A program made the translations under genes and the position numbers. Shown here one piece after another: positions 36,669-47,175 of a stretch of DNA of 64,000 nucleotides (position 1 is its first letter; the number at the start of each line of letters is the position of its first letter). This DNA is from Symbiodinium natans (taxonomy: Eukaryota; Sar; Dinophyceae; Suessiales; Symbiodiniaceae), in contig CAJNDS010002825.1 of the NCBI GenBank assembly GCA_905221605.1, positions 62,001-126,000 on the forward strand, written 5' to 3'. The notes below the pieces were generated by a model that was not told the origin of the DNA, did no database searches, and worked only from the letters and a program-made list of their open reading frames with translations.

Positions 36669-37986
36669 ATGTGCAATCTCAAGTTGCAGCTCTACTACCT
36701 GGATTGCGGCGCCGGGCTGTCGTTGCTGGAGGCGCATCTGGAGAAGTACCGCTTCTTGCGCGGCACGGAGGTGCCGAGCGCCGACGACCTCGTGGCCCGG
36801 GAGAAGGTGGAGGCGGCGGGTCACAACTTGGAGAAGTACCCCTTCCCTCGAGTTCGGGACTGGATCGAGCGCTTGAGGCAGACGGATGCCACGACTACAG
36901 CTTCCGGAGAGGTGGCCGTCGAGTTCTTGGAGCACTCCCCGGTGAACTTGGACTACATCAAGCAGCTCCGGAGCCAAGAGGAGCAGGTGGCGCTTGGGAG
37001 TTCTTGGGAGTTCTTGGGAACATTGCCGGGTTTTTCAGGGCATTCAGGGCTGAGGGGGATGCAGCAAGCACCGGCACCAGCAGCAAGCCTCGAGATTTCT
37101 TGAGCACTGGCAGCATTTGGCCAGGAGTTCAAGTACCACGTGTACGCGAAGCGGGTCACCGAGAGCTTCGACGAGGACGCTCTCCCGATGGATCTGCCCC
37201 TTGAGACGCGCTGTGCTCGTTTCACCATCGAGCCGGGCGTCTTCGAGAAGCTGCCCGGCCTCCACGTGGTCACGGCACTGGTGCTGAATGCTCCGAACCT
37301 GGACGCCGAGGGCTGGATCAAAGGCCACTTCGACTCTGTTTGCAAGATGGTCGCTGGCAAGAAGCTCGAGGCCAAGAGGGGTCGGCTCGATGTCTGGAAG
37401 CGCTACACCAGTGAGCTCAAGGACCGGGGCTCCGACAACCTCTTCCTGACAAAGGGTGCCCGGCGAGAGCCTACAGTCCAGTCCATGCAGTCCCCCCCTG
37501 GACCAGAAGGGCAAGAGCTTCTCGGTAAACCCTCTGGTAGACTTCTACAACACCCTCTCCGTCAAGCACGTGGTCACTGGCGGCGGCTTCGACTTGGAAG
37601 CAATGCCAGGGGATCTCCGGTTGCGGCTTTCCAAGAAGGGTGACAGCTTCCTGGCCTTAGACAGTCAAGGTGGCCGGCCGGTGGAGGTGGAGCCTGGCGA
37701 GGTGAACTACATCGCAGAGGGCGCGGACACGGAGACCACGGGCAACGTCGTCACCCGGCACCTGGCCTACAAGCAATCCCGCCTGGGCCTCATCCAGGAA
37801 GGCTCCAAGCACGTCTTCCTCATGTTCGAGATGCCTCCCGACCTGGTCGACGACGTCGCCCCCGAGTTGATCCAGGACTTGCGCCGCCTCCCAGGCCTCT
37901 ACAGCGAGGGCCACGGCGCCAGCGTCCACATCCAGGTCCTCAGCCCTTCCCGGCCCAGCGTGCAGATCCGGAGCCTTCCAGCCTGA
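36669..37986 (+). pseudogene. GST-C-like / B3-4 domain protein, copy 2 (frameshifted)
   Basis: Second copy of the gene at 30465-31938. The candidate ATG is 36669 (MCNLKLQLYYLDCGAG); upstream sequence is unrelated to copy 1. Exon 1 runs to 36986, the intron is 36987-37124, and exon 2 runs to the stop at 37984-37986. The same run of seven Cs (37492-37498) shifts the frame before LVDFYNTLSVKHVV, so the defect existed before duplication, is an error repeated in both, or hides an intron. The proteins differ at one residue near the end (VLSPSR against VLRPSR). Copy 2 continues into the longer 67-codon ORF, so it may be the source locus. Confidence 0.75.
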
Positions 37987-38232
37987 AGCTCGTAGTTCTC
38001 CAGCTGCGCCTCTTTGCGACTGCGCGTGACTGCGCGTGACGGCGCGTGACTGCGCTTGCGCCTTCCTTTCCGCGATCCCATCGTCCTCTTGCCTGAAACA
38101 GGTCAGAGGCTGTAGCGGGATGGCTCGATGTCTCTCGTAGAGTGGGGCTTTGCCTCGGCCTTTGCAGCTTGGTATACCGTGCGTAGTGCGCATAAAACAC
38201 CTGGCGCGAGAGGTCGCATGTTGGGGGAGATG
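36686..38232 (+). repeat. segmental duplication, copy 2 (1.54 kb)
   Basis: Partner of 30638-32177 in direct orientation, 6 kb away, nearly identical including intron and 3' flank. Near 38008 the string CCTCTTTGCG replaces the reverse complement found in copy 1, i.e. a micro-inversion. One extra 'gcgcgtgac' unit is present. Confidence 0.95.
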
Positions 38233-38331
38233 GTGTTTAACCCCTACGCCCTCTTGCCCGAAAAAACTCGGAGTAACCTAGTAGCAAATATCGCCTTGGC
38301 GCGGGAAGCCACAGAGCATGGAGCACCGTAA
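38128..38331 (+). CDS. 67-codon ORF, function unknown
   Basis: ATG 38128 to TAA 38331. It encodes MSLVEWGFASAFAAWYTVRSAHK, with an amphipathic or hydrophobic start, then FNPYALLPEKTRSNLVANIALAREATEHGAP. It may be a first exon; no family was recognised. It lies 140 bp after the B3/4 stop on the same strand. A truncated copy is at 32073. Confidence 0.4.
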   Translation: MSLVEWGFASAFAAWYTVRSAHKTPGARGRMLGEMVFNPYALLPEKTRSNLVANIALAREATEHGAP

Positions 38332-40160
38332 GCACCACAAACAGTTGACAAGTGCTCTCTTTGGCAGAAGCGCTGGTCTTGTTCAGCGACTGCCTGCCTT
38401 CGAGAGGCTTTTGGTCGGCCAGATGGCACTTAGCCCGCTCGAAAGATGCTAAAGTGAAGTGCCAAATGCAGGGTCCACGGTTCCTTTGAGTGGGAGAGTC
38501 TCGACCACGTTACTTGCCATGCCTGTCGGATACGTGGCGAGCATGGCCCTTCAACGGCTGTAAGTAAGTGTCTCTCTCCCTCTCTCTCTCCAAGGGAAGA
38601 AGGCTTCGCCACAATGTGTCTGTGTGTGTGTGTGTGGATTTGAGATGTGACATATGCACACCGTTTCCAAAAAGAACATACTCCGAGCGCGCATGTGCTT
38701 GGTATGTCTCCAGGAGATCCAGACATGCTGTTCCTTCTAGCATGTAACTTCATGCGATTTGTGCTTGTATAGCTACTCCAAATCCGTTAGCTTGTTTGGC
38801 AAGCTGACGGGCTCAGGATCCAACTTGCTCCGTGCGATTTCCCTCGATGGCCAATGGACTTGAGCCAGTACTTCGAGATCAGCAGTGACCTCTGTCCCTA
38901 AACTCTAAACCCTACTCACCTGTATTGTGTGTCATAAATTGTGTCTCAGATCCAGTTACGAAAGCTCTCCAGAACTTGTTCTGCCAGAAAGCTTAAAGGG
39001 TCTGGTGGGGGGGCACCCAAAGTGGACCAATTCGGGTGTGCTTTTGGCTGGGGGCATGGGGGTTTCAGCCCCATCGGACAGGCCAACTCCGACGCCCTGA
39101 ACCCCCCAAACCTCCAGGTTATTGGTTTTGCAAATTCCCACTCCCCCCCCCAGCCAGCCCCCCCGCTCTTTCATCCGTGCCAGCTCGCTTCCAAGCGTAC
39201 AGCGTACGAATCCTGTCCAAGTCTATCACGCGAGCATGGGGTTTGCAAATGGGGGTGCTGCGCCCCCCCCCCGGGCTTCCTAAGCTAGTTTCCTCTGTCC
39301 CTACCTTCCCGATGTTGGCTTAATCAAGTCGAGCCAGAGCAGCCTTGAGCCAACGGCTTACAGATTTCAATTTTGAGACGAGTGATGTGCCGGAGGGTTT
39401 GTTGTTCTTTGCTGGTTGGCCTACTTATTGCCGTCCGCACCCCAGTGGTCTATTGCCAACGTAATGCGACTCCTCCCCCAAGGCACACAAACTTTCTGAG
39501 AGCCGGACAAAAGAATCGGTGCGAGTGCAAGCTGTGGAAGCTTAGTGTGGTAGCCGTCAGCCGTTATCTTCTCAAATAAGAAATATGCTTACAAGTGCCT
39601 TGCCTTCGATCGAGCGTTAGTTGTCTTAAATATACATCAGCTGTGAAAACCCATTAGCTGCGCCTTCAAGCTGTTCCATCCTATAGGCAGAACAGTGTAC
39701 GCCCCTTTGTCACCCCAAAGCCCGTTACACCGTTCCGACATATTCAAGACCCCTTGCGAGCAGTAGGGACAGAGCTTGGGGGTCCTGTATACCGGCAACC
39801 AAAAGTGAAAAGAGGGCGCGAGTTAAGAAAACGCGCCTCGATGGCCGTCCTGGCTTGCTGCGTCGATGAATGTTGCCAGCACAACAACGCAGAGCTGGTC
39901 CATGTCGCTTGTGTCCAGGTGGGTGTTTTCTTTCCATCCTTTCCGATGCAGGGTAGTGTTTAGGGTTCCAGATGGAAGGATGCGATTGTTTTTGCAGCAT
40001 GATCGTGCAAGTGGTTTTGTTTTCTGCTGTTGGCCCTGAAAAGCAACTAGGGTGCAGATAGTTCCTCCTTTCTCTTTCGCTAGAGCGGTGTCATCGCATA
40101 GGGAGAAACATAGGGCCCTGAAAGGACATGGCCGCTTGTTGGATGATGTCAAGTGTGTTC
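38332..40160. other. spacer with microsatellites
   Basis: It contains (TC)n at 38571-38592, (TG)n at 38615-38637 and several C/G homopolymer runs near 39008, 39144 and 39262. No exon was recognised. Confidence 0.45.
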
Positions 40161-43100
40161 GCGTCGGTACCAGGGTCTTATACATTTTTTAGGTTACGCA
40201 GGCAATGTCTGCAGCGATGTATGTAAAGTAAATTAGCATATCATCGTTGCTATACTATACAGTATAATCAGTATAATGTAGGCTATGCTCGAGTATGGCG
40301 TCAGGTCTCCGACAACTGGCAGAGCCAGGAGGATGAGGCTTGGAGGGGTTCAGGGTTGGAGCGGACAGCTCGGTGGCTTCTGTAGAGCCTGGAGATTGCG
40401 AGTGGGTTCCGGTGGATTTGTATGTGAAGTTGTGGGCAGGACAAGCATTGGGAGGAAGTGGTCTGTGGAGTACAGCGTGCGATGTGCTCCAATTCTGGAT
40501 GTTCCGCCTCTAACTCCACTTCTCACGCATGCTGCCCAGGACCCAACCCACGAGATCAATGAAGGGCAGGTCAACGACATGCAAATGGACATGCATCTTG
40601 GCTCAGCTGGCCTCTAGTGCCGGAAAACACGACACAAGAACAGTCGATCTACTCCCTATGCAACCAAGTGCCCAGGAACCCCTATACTCTCACAACTCCC
40701 CTTTGCAACGTGCACGCGGCTTTGCAGCGTCATGCTCGTTGGGGTCTGTGCAACGCATAATTCACGAAAGCAGGAGAAACCTTGAGCAGCCAGCCGCATA
40801 ACCCCTGCAGCGCAATCACAAGTAACATGCGCTCTTCTTGCCAGCAGTGTAACAACTACGTCCATATGACTGACAGCATGCTGCTGCTGCTCCTCCTCCT
40901 CCTCGGCTACTTTCCACTACTGCTAGAACGAGTTCGATGACAACCTGCTTATGCTGCATGTTAAGCCCCATTCAGCCCCGAACGTGTTCCCTTGCACCCC
41001 CTTGGAGCTGCGTGTTTTTCGTAGTAGCGTATGGGGCAAGATACTACTAAAGTAAACTGTAGCGTATCCTGGGTACCTACATTTTCCTTGAGTCTCTTTG
41101 CCAGCTACGCCTAAACCCGTTGGAGGGCCAGTCACCTATCTAAAGGTCTACTCGCTCAAGCCCCGAATCAACGAACCCCCGAATCCCTGAAAACCGCCGC
41201 TTGTCGAGGTCGCATACAGACGTCGAGAAGATGGAGAAGCGGCGCTCGACAAACGGGAGCTTGGAAGCTTCTCTGAGTGGTCGCAAAACCCAAGTATAGA
41301 AAGCAACGCATACTCTATAGAACTCTATAGAATTAGCTTGCTCCAGACTCGTCGTATTCGTAGTTTCTCTTGAGCTGTTTTCGTTCTTGCGACGTTTTCT
41401 CGTATGGACCTTCGGGCTTGGGGAGTTGCAGCAACGCTTCTCTCTCTCTGCCCCCGTATACTACAGAGACCATCGTATGTACCATTGTATATAGTCATGA
41501 CTCGTCATTGGCTGCGGGTCGATTCGGGCAGGTGCGGAACCTCAGGTTAAAGTTTCAGACGATCAATAATTGGTAAGTCTAGCACCTGCAGCGATGCATA
41601 GGTGTCTGCAATGGTTCTTCTGAGAGATGGTGTGTCAGCAAGAATCTGACATGGTTGGGGTACGATGTGGTCCTGAAGAACGAAGGAGAAGAATTGTAGG
41701 AAACTCGTTGAGTACAGCTTCTTTCCTCAGACGTAGGTTTGGGTGGCGGCTCCCTGGCAGCTGAGGAAAGATCCGAGACAGCACCTCGCTACAGAAGCGG
41801 GTCAGGATCGCGCAAGCCGGAACTTATAGTCTACTTCAGCATACTGTGGTACAGTAGTGTCGGGGACCGGTGCTTTCGGAGAGGCCTGGGGTCTTTGAGT
41901 GGTTGAGACAGTTGCGCAAAGTCACCAACGGAAGCACTTCGAAGTCCGCACCTTCGCCCATTGTTTCGAGTGAAAGAAAGAAGCTCGAACGAAGGAGTAA
42001 GTCTGCACCTCAAAAGCAATCCTACAGTCAGAGCAATGCCCTAAGTTTAGCACAGATCAAGTCCACCAAGGGCAATGGCCTGCATTCAGGATTCTTGAAA
42101 TGGAGACTCCATGGGCAAGGTAGGATGAAGATTTCGTATGGCATGGGATTTCGCATGGCATGGTAAACAGTAAATAGCAAAATGAAGCCTCGAAAGTCGA
42201 GAATCCACGAAGACTTTTTCGTGGACTGGTTTGCATCCAAGGTTCGCAAAACGTTCACAAAACACAGAGACTTCTTTCCTTTGATTTGGAGTCTTCCCTT
42301 TGTGTGGGCTTCAGGTGGGTCTCGGGCTTTTAGGAGCTCCAAGGCCATGTCTCCAGAGTCTTTGCGACTGGGCAGCAGTGGAACGGAGTTGCAAGCTGCA
42401 AAAACCATTTGCTCTGACCCCTGAGACCTCACATTCCCACATCTCTGCCCCCCTGCCCCCGGGAGCGCCTTGACATCCAATGTCGCAACCAGCCTTGTAA
42501 TTTCTGGGTGGCTTTGGTTTCGGACTGTGTTTGATTTGGGCTTCTGCGAGGGGATTTGGTGAAGATTGTTTGGAGGTGCGTTGGTTTTGTTGGTTTAGGA
42601 AAGGGTTGATGTATTGGGCTTATTAGACTGGTCGAGGTCAAAGAATGTCCTTCCGGAAAAAGTGGAGCTTGTTGCCCGGAAAGCACCGAAACCGCCTCCC
42701 AAAGTGCAAAAATGTGCCAGATTGACGGGCCCTCCAACAATTGCAGACCTTCCCCCCGAAACCCTTCGCCCCTACTTGGCTCAGGAGTGTGAACCTTCGT
42801 GATTACACCCTGCTGCGGGGAACCAGCCTCCCGCACATCCTGCACCGCTGCGGACGTCCCACGGCTGGAAATCGTATTTTGTAAAAGTATACTAGGCGGA
42901 CCATATCACAAAGAGGCTGCAGCTTTTCTGTGTCTATTGTCCACCCTTTTAAGTTCTAGCACAGACTCCGTTGCCTAAGTCTGATTCCTTGATCGGCTTG
43001 ATCGCGCTTAATCTTCTCTGTGCTTGGGAAGAGGTTCCAAGAACACACTATGGCAAAATTGTGACAAAACGATGGGAAACTAAAGGTACACGGTCGGCGA

Positions 43101-44220
43101 TGCTCGTAGACTCGTAGACTTTGAGAAGTTGAGACTTCAACAAACATGCTCTCTCTCTCTCTACATATATAGGTACATAGCATTGCAGTATGCTGTTCTA
43201 GCATACAACTCTTGACATCGCACGGTATGTTCTCGTGCACGACTATAGGCATTTCCATGGCACGTCACGGCAGCCTGCACAATCTCCGTTGAATCATCTT
43301 TAACTCAGCGGCGGCAGAGACATCTTGCAGGTCAGTTTGCTATGGCAAGCCTTGCGACTTCCTCCTACTCTCCGGAGGAGGCACCCAAGTTCCGGCACAA
43401 ATGAAGTGCTTCTTCAGAGCGTCTCTTTTCCAAAGATTCCGAACGGCCCCATCATGCTTTCCACACTCCTTTTTCAGCTTGGAGCTCCTTTTTTCCAGCC
43501 TGGAGGCCTTCCAACATCATGGACAATCCCGGAAATGGTGGTCTTGTAGAGACAACCTGAAACCGAATCAACAGAACAAGCTTCGGGGTTCCAGTATACT
43601 GTCGAGCTGATATAGTATATTCTCGTATTCTTGGGGTGCCTGGGAGTCCCACCTGGCTGTGCGGAAGTATTGCTTGCATTGCTGGTGTCGAGCAGGGCCG
43701 TGACTCCTTCTTTGCGGCGTCCTTTGACAGAGAGGACCATGTTCATGTTATCTACGGAAAGTAAGATCTTATGTAGTACACTTGTAGTACACTATACCTT
43801 ATATAGTTATTATAATTGTATGATACAATGTGTGATCATGTGTGTTGCATTATACTTCTTAGCCCCGTTTGAAGCCCTAAACACCTAAAAACGGACCTTT
43901 TGCTTGAAGCTCTAGCAAGTCTGCGCCCGAGAGAGGCAAGCATTCTCTACGCCAAGTCGCGACCTGTCAAGAAGCTCGACGCTCGGCTATGAATGACCCA
44001 GACCTACTGTGAGCGTTACGCAAGTGACTATCCCAAGAGGAACAATGCCGGGAGTTGGCTCGTGACCACAAGGGTCCTGCCTACGGTGTCCTGGCTCCTG
44101 CAAGGTTGGAGCCCGAGGAACGTAATTACCCCCCACCCCCTCCCCCCTCTTCTCGGAATCCAACCCACGGCGGAATACACACCGTAGGCCAAGTACTAGC
44201 TGAAAATTACTAACATTAAC
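40161..44220. other. spacer rich in TATAC/TATAG palindromic motifs
   Basis: No gene was recognised. Short motifs around TATAGTATAC or its parts recur (for example 40252-40280, 41305-41335, 42885-42893, 43590-43620, 43783-43815). There is a (TC)n at 43149-43162. Individual ORFs of 60-110 codons lack motifs. Confidence 0.4.
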
Positions 44221-44224
44221 TACT

Positions 44225-44410
44225 AAGTGCTCACCACTTGCCACTTGCCACTTCCCACTACCACTTCCTACTTACTACTTACTTACTACTTAGTACTTAC
44301 TACTTACTACATACTACTTACGACTTCCTTCCTACATACTACCTGCTATCTACTACTCATATACTGCTTACTACTTTTCTACTCACTACGGACTACTTTC
44401 TACTTAAAGA
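44225..44410 (+). repeat. degenerate (CTTACTA)n tract
   Basis: Irregular tandem variants of CTACTTA / CCACTT on the plus strand, purine-poor, leading into the triplet repeat. Confidence 0.7.
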
Positions 44411-44470
44411 CTGACGACTCACAACCAACGACGACGAGGACCGTGGCGGCATCGGCGGCGGCGACGACGA

Positions 44471-44492
44471 CGACTACTATTACTATTACTAT

Positions 44493-44590
<98 letters not shown>
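44471..44590 (+). repeat. (TAC)n triplet microsatellite
   Basis: About 40 triplets: first GAC/TAT-TAC variants, then 34 or so pure TAC/ACT units. It is open in all frames (poly-Thr, poly-Tyr or poly-Leu), so openness is not evidence of coding. It directly precedes the SHSW exon. Confidence 0.95.
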
Positions 44591-44591
<1 letters not shown>

Positions 44592-44607
44592 GACGTTGCA
44601 AAGCCAG

Positions 44608-44778
44608 GATTTTTTCATCAGCCACAGTTGGCGCGACGATCGCTTTGGCAAGATTCTGGCCCTCTGGATTCACAGCATGCCGGCTGCAGTGGGGGGACAA
44701 AGGCATTGTCGGTTCATTTGTGGGCAGTTGGTTTGCGAGTTTTTTGTAGGCAAGAAATCCAACGTCGCTTGCAACAGG
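44608..44778 (+). CDS. exon of 'SHSW' (TIR-like) family gene
   Basis: The frame encodes DFFISHSWRDDRFGKILALWIHSMP and on to VACNR, followed by AGGTGATG, a possible donor. F(I/V)SHSW.D...K...L is the start of a domain common in a large group of dinoflagellate proteins with a TIR-like fold plus membrane helices. This assignment is from memory and not confirmed by search. Candidate later exons lie at 46676-46720 and 47083-47175. The function of the family is unclear; signalling or nucleotide-binding roles are only inferred from the fold. Confidence 0.5.
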
Positions 44779-44781
44779 TGA

Positions 44782-46279
44782 TGTCTTCAGGGCCTGCAGC
44801 AAGGGCTGCGCACACCTCGACCGATAATCAGATCACTCCACACCCGCGCAGGTCAATCATAGCCCCTCGTGATGATTGATTCAAATCCTCTTCAGCAAAA
44901 CCCAAACCTTGTGCTTAAAAGCGAATGGGTACGAAGCCCCCAAGCCCTAGAAAACGATCACAAGAAGGGCTCGAAGGTCATGGCTGCACAAGGCTATGCC
45001 TGCAACAAGCTCACTAGTCGCTTTGATGGGGCGGTTGGGTGTCGCAGAGCAAGGAACTTCCGATCTTGTTCCGTAAACGACATGACCAAACAACAAGATC
45101 ACTGGGATTCTGACGTTGAGTTGCCTGGGAGGAGTACTGGAGCGATCACAGATTGGCCTGATGTTTGGTGGTAGATTCTAGACGAAACCCCCCAATGTTA
45201 TGCTATGTTGTTTGCAGAAATTTTCAAATATGATGCTGGCAGATCAGAGTCGTTGCAAAAAATGCAGTAGTGCATTCCAGTAACCCTGTGGCATAATCAT
45301 GTATGATGTGAGGCCCCTTGGCCTACATGCTATTCCATTGAAACCCTGAAATCCTTCGTCCCAAGAAGAGTCATGTTGTCATGGGAGGCAACATGCGCTT
45401 TGCCCTTGCCGCCTCGTTGACGGTGGCACTGTGCTGCTGCATCTTGGCTCGCCTGGACATCTTGCCAAGGCCACCGTGACCACTCAGCACCATCAAGATA
45501 AGACTTTCCTTTTGGTCGTCAAACTGAATATTCCGCACAGCGCCCCACTCCAGGCAAACTTAGTTTACGAGTCACAGAAGCTACTTCAGATTTTGGCTCC
45601 TTGCATTTCCCGTCCCCTCTGCAGTTTCTCGACACGACTCCCCGTGTGCATGCTCGTTTTGTGCTCTCGCAGTCTGGGGCTTCGGTTGCATGTTGGCTGC
45701 CGTGCACATCTTGGTCTCACAAACAGTTGTTTGCACATTGCCTTGTTGTTTGTGCAGGTCTCCTTCGCAGGGCTCCTGTGTCCTTTGTGCGTCCTCCTCC
45801 CTTCAATATTTTGCTCCTGCCCTGATCCGAAGACTTCGTGCGCCTGTCTTGTCAACAATTAGCCCCACTCCTGGATCGTGTCCTGAAATTGCTGGGATTG
45901 CAGTTGTCGAATCTTCCGCATTTCTGCAGAGTTGCAGGGTCCAGCCTGCGGAGGGGATCGCCTTTTTCCCCTGGGCGTTGCGGCTTGGCAGTTCTTGGAC
46001 GAGCCTGCTGACTTCTGCGGATGTTGGGTTTGACGAAAAGGGTCGATCTTGTGTGTACTGCAGTGTACTGTAGGATACTTTTGGATACTATAGGTAACTA
46101 TAGTATACTATAGTATACTATAGTATATTATAGTATACTTTCGTCTACTATAGTATATTGTCGTGTACCAGTGTATCGGTCAATAGTTGGGCTTCTATCT
46201 TGGATTAACGTTGAGCCTCCGAAAGTCATCTCCCACTAAGGCCGACTGTTGATGCATGCTTTGGACTTCGTACAACCGA
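44782..46279. other. probable introns of the SHSW-family gene
   Basis: One possible hydrophobic exon follows TTGTGCAG at about 45759 (VSFAGLLCPLCVLLPSIFC). A palindromic TATAGTATAC cluster is at 46060-46165. Otherwise nothing was identified. Confidence 0.35.
46060..46165. repeat. tandem TAGTATACTA palindrome cluster
   Basis: About ten overlapping 10-11 bp units (ATAGTATACT and single-base variants), self-complementary, capable of extended cruciform pairing. Single copies are scattered through 40-62 kb. Confidence 0.85.
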
Positions 46280-46332
46280 CCCTAAACCCTAAACCCTAAA
46301 CCCTAAACCCTAAACCCTAAACCCTAAACCCT
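46280..46332 (-). repeat. interstitial telomeric repeat (CCCTAAA)7
   Basis: Seven perfect CCCTAAA units and a partial eighth; on the minus strand this is TTTAGGG, the telomere repeat reported for dinoflagellates and plants. Flanks are ordinary spacer sequence. It could be a remnant of telomere repair at a break. Confidence 0.95.
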
Positions 46333-46675
46333 GCAACACCTGGATTTCTGCGTCCGAAGCCAGATACCTGGGCTCCGGGACCTTCTTCTGGTCGCTCGCT
46401 TGCTCGCACCACTTGCACACCTACATTTGGCAGAAGTCTCTTGCATGTATATGAAGGGCCATTCAAGTCTCGGTGTCTTGGTTGATGACGGCTGTGGATT
46501 GTTGCTTTGGTGTTTGAAGGCTTTAGGTTCTGTGGTTTCGGAAGTCTGCCCTGTTGATGGAGCTGCTTACCAGTGTCCTAGCTGCAAGCAAATGAGGAGT
46601 TAAGTCCTGATTAAATTACGAGTACCCTCCACAAGGAAGCGTTGATATACCCTTATTGGCATCCTTATCCCCAAT

Positions 46676-46720
46676 GAGGAGTTACTTCCTGGACAAGTTC
46701 TGCGTGCACCAGACCGCCTC
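46676..46720 (+). CDS. possible exon of SHSW-family gene (LDK box)
   Basis: The frame gives SYFLDKFCVHQTAS. The string (V)(F)LDK.C(I/V)HQT is the second conserved block of the same dinoflagellate family as 44608. Exon edges are uncertain. Confidence 0.45.
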
Positions 46721-47082
46721 TCGGTGTCCATTGTGGAGATATCTGCCTACGTACTTTGGCAAGCGCCGGAAGTTCCTGCAGCACCCCTGGACCCGAAGGC
46801 CTCAACTCGAAACCTTGGGAGCGTCGAAACGTCGGAACATGTCGAAAAATTCTGACTAGGAAGCTTCGGACCCGCTAGAATCTGCCAAGAATGATTACGG
46901 CGGAGTCTAGAAGTAGGGTCTCGCCTACTGCTCGGTGCTTCCATGAACCTTTCTTTGCCGCCGTGATTCAGACCATCTTGTACCCAAACATACGATAGTA
47001 GTATACCATGAACCATGATATACAAATCTATACAATTTATGGTGTCAGAACTTTAGACAAGGGGCTGCCCACCAAGTGAATG

Positions 47083-47175
47083 TTCCTCAAAGCCAAGGAT
47101 CCAGACCTCAAGCAGAAGGGGGTGACCTCCTTTGCGGCTTTTGTGGCGAGCTCCGATCGCGTCCTGATGCTTTGG
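47083..47175 (+). CDS. possible exon of SHSW-family gene (third block)
   Basis: The frame LKAKDPDLKQKGVTSFAAFVASSDRVLMLWS matches the pattern that normally follows HQT in this family (D..LK..G..S...F...S...LVLWS). With 44608 and 46676 it gives three conserved blocks in the right order on one strand over 2.6 kb, separated by repeat-rich introns. No intact gene can be assembled by eye. Confidence 0.45.

Noticed and set aside
43987-44244. Small ORFs on both strands around 44.0-44.2 kb
   Set aside because: No motif, no splice signals and conflicting strands.
44400-44802. Poly-Val, poly-Ser and poly-Thr ORFs
   Set aside because: They are produced by the stop-free (TAC)n microsatellite in every frame.
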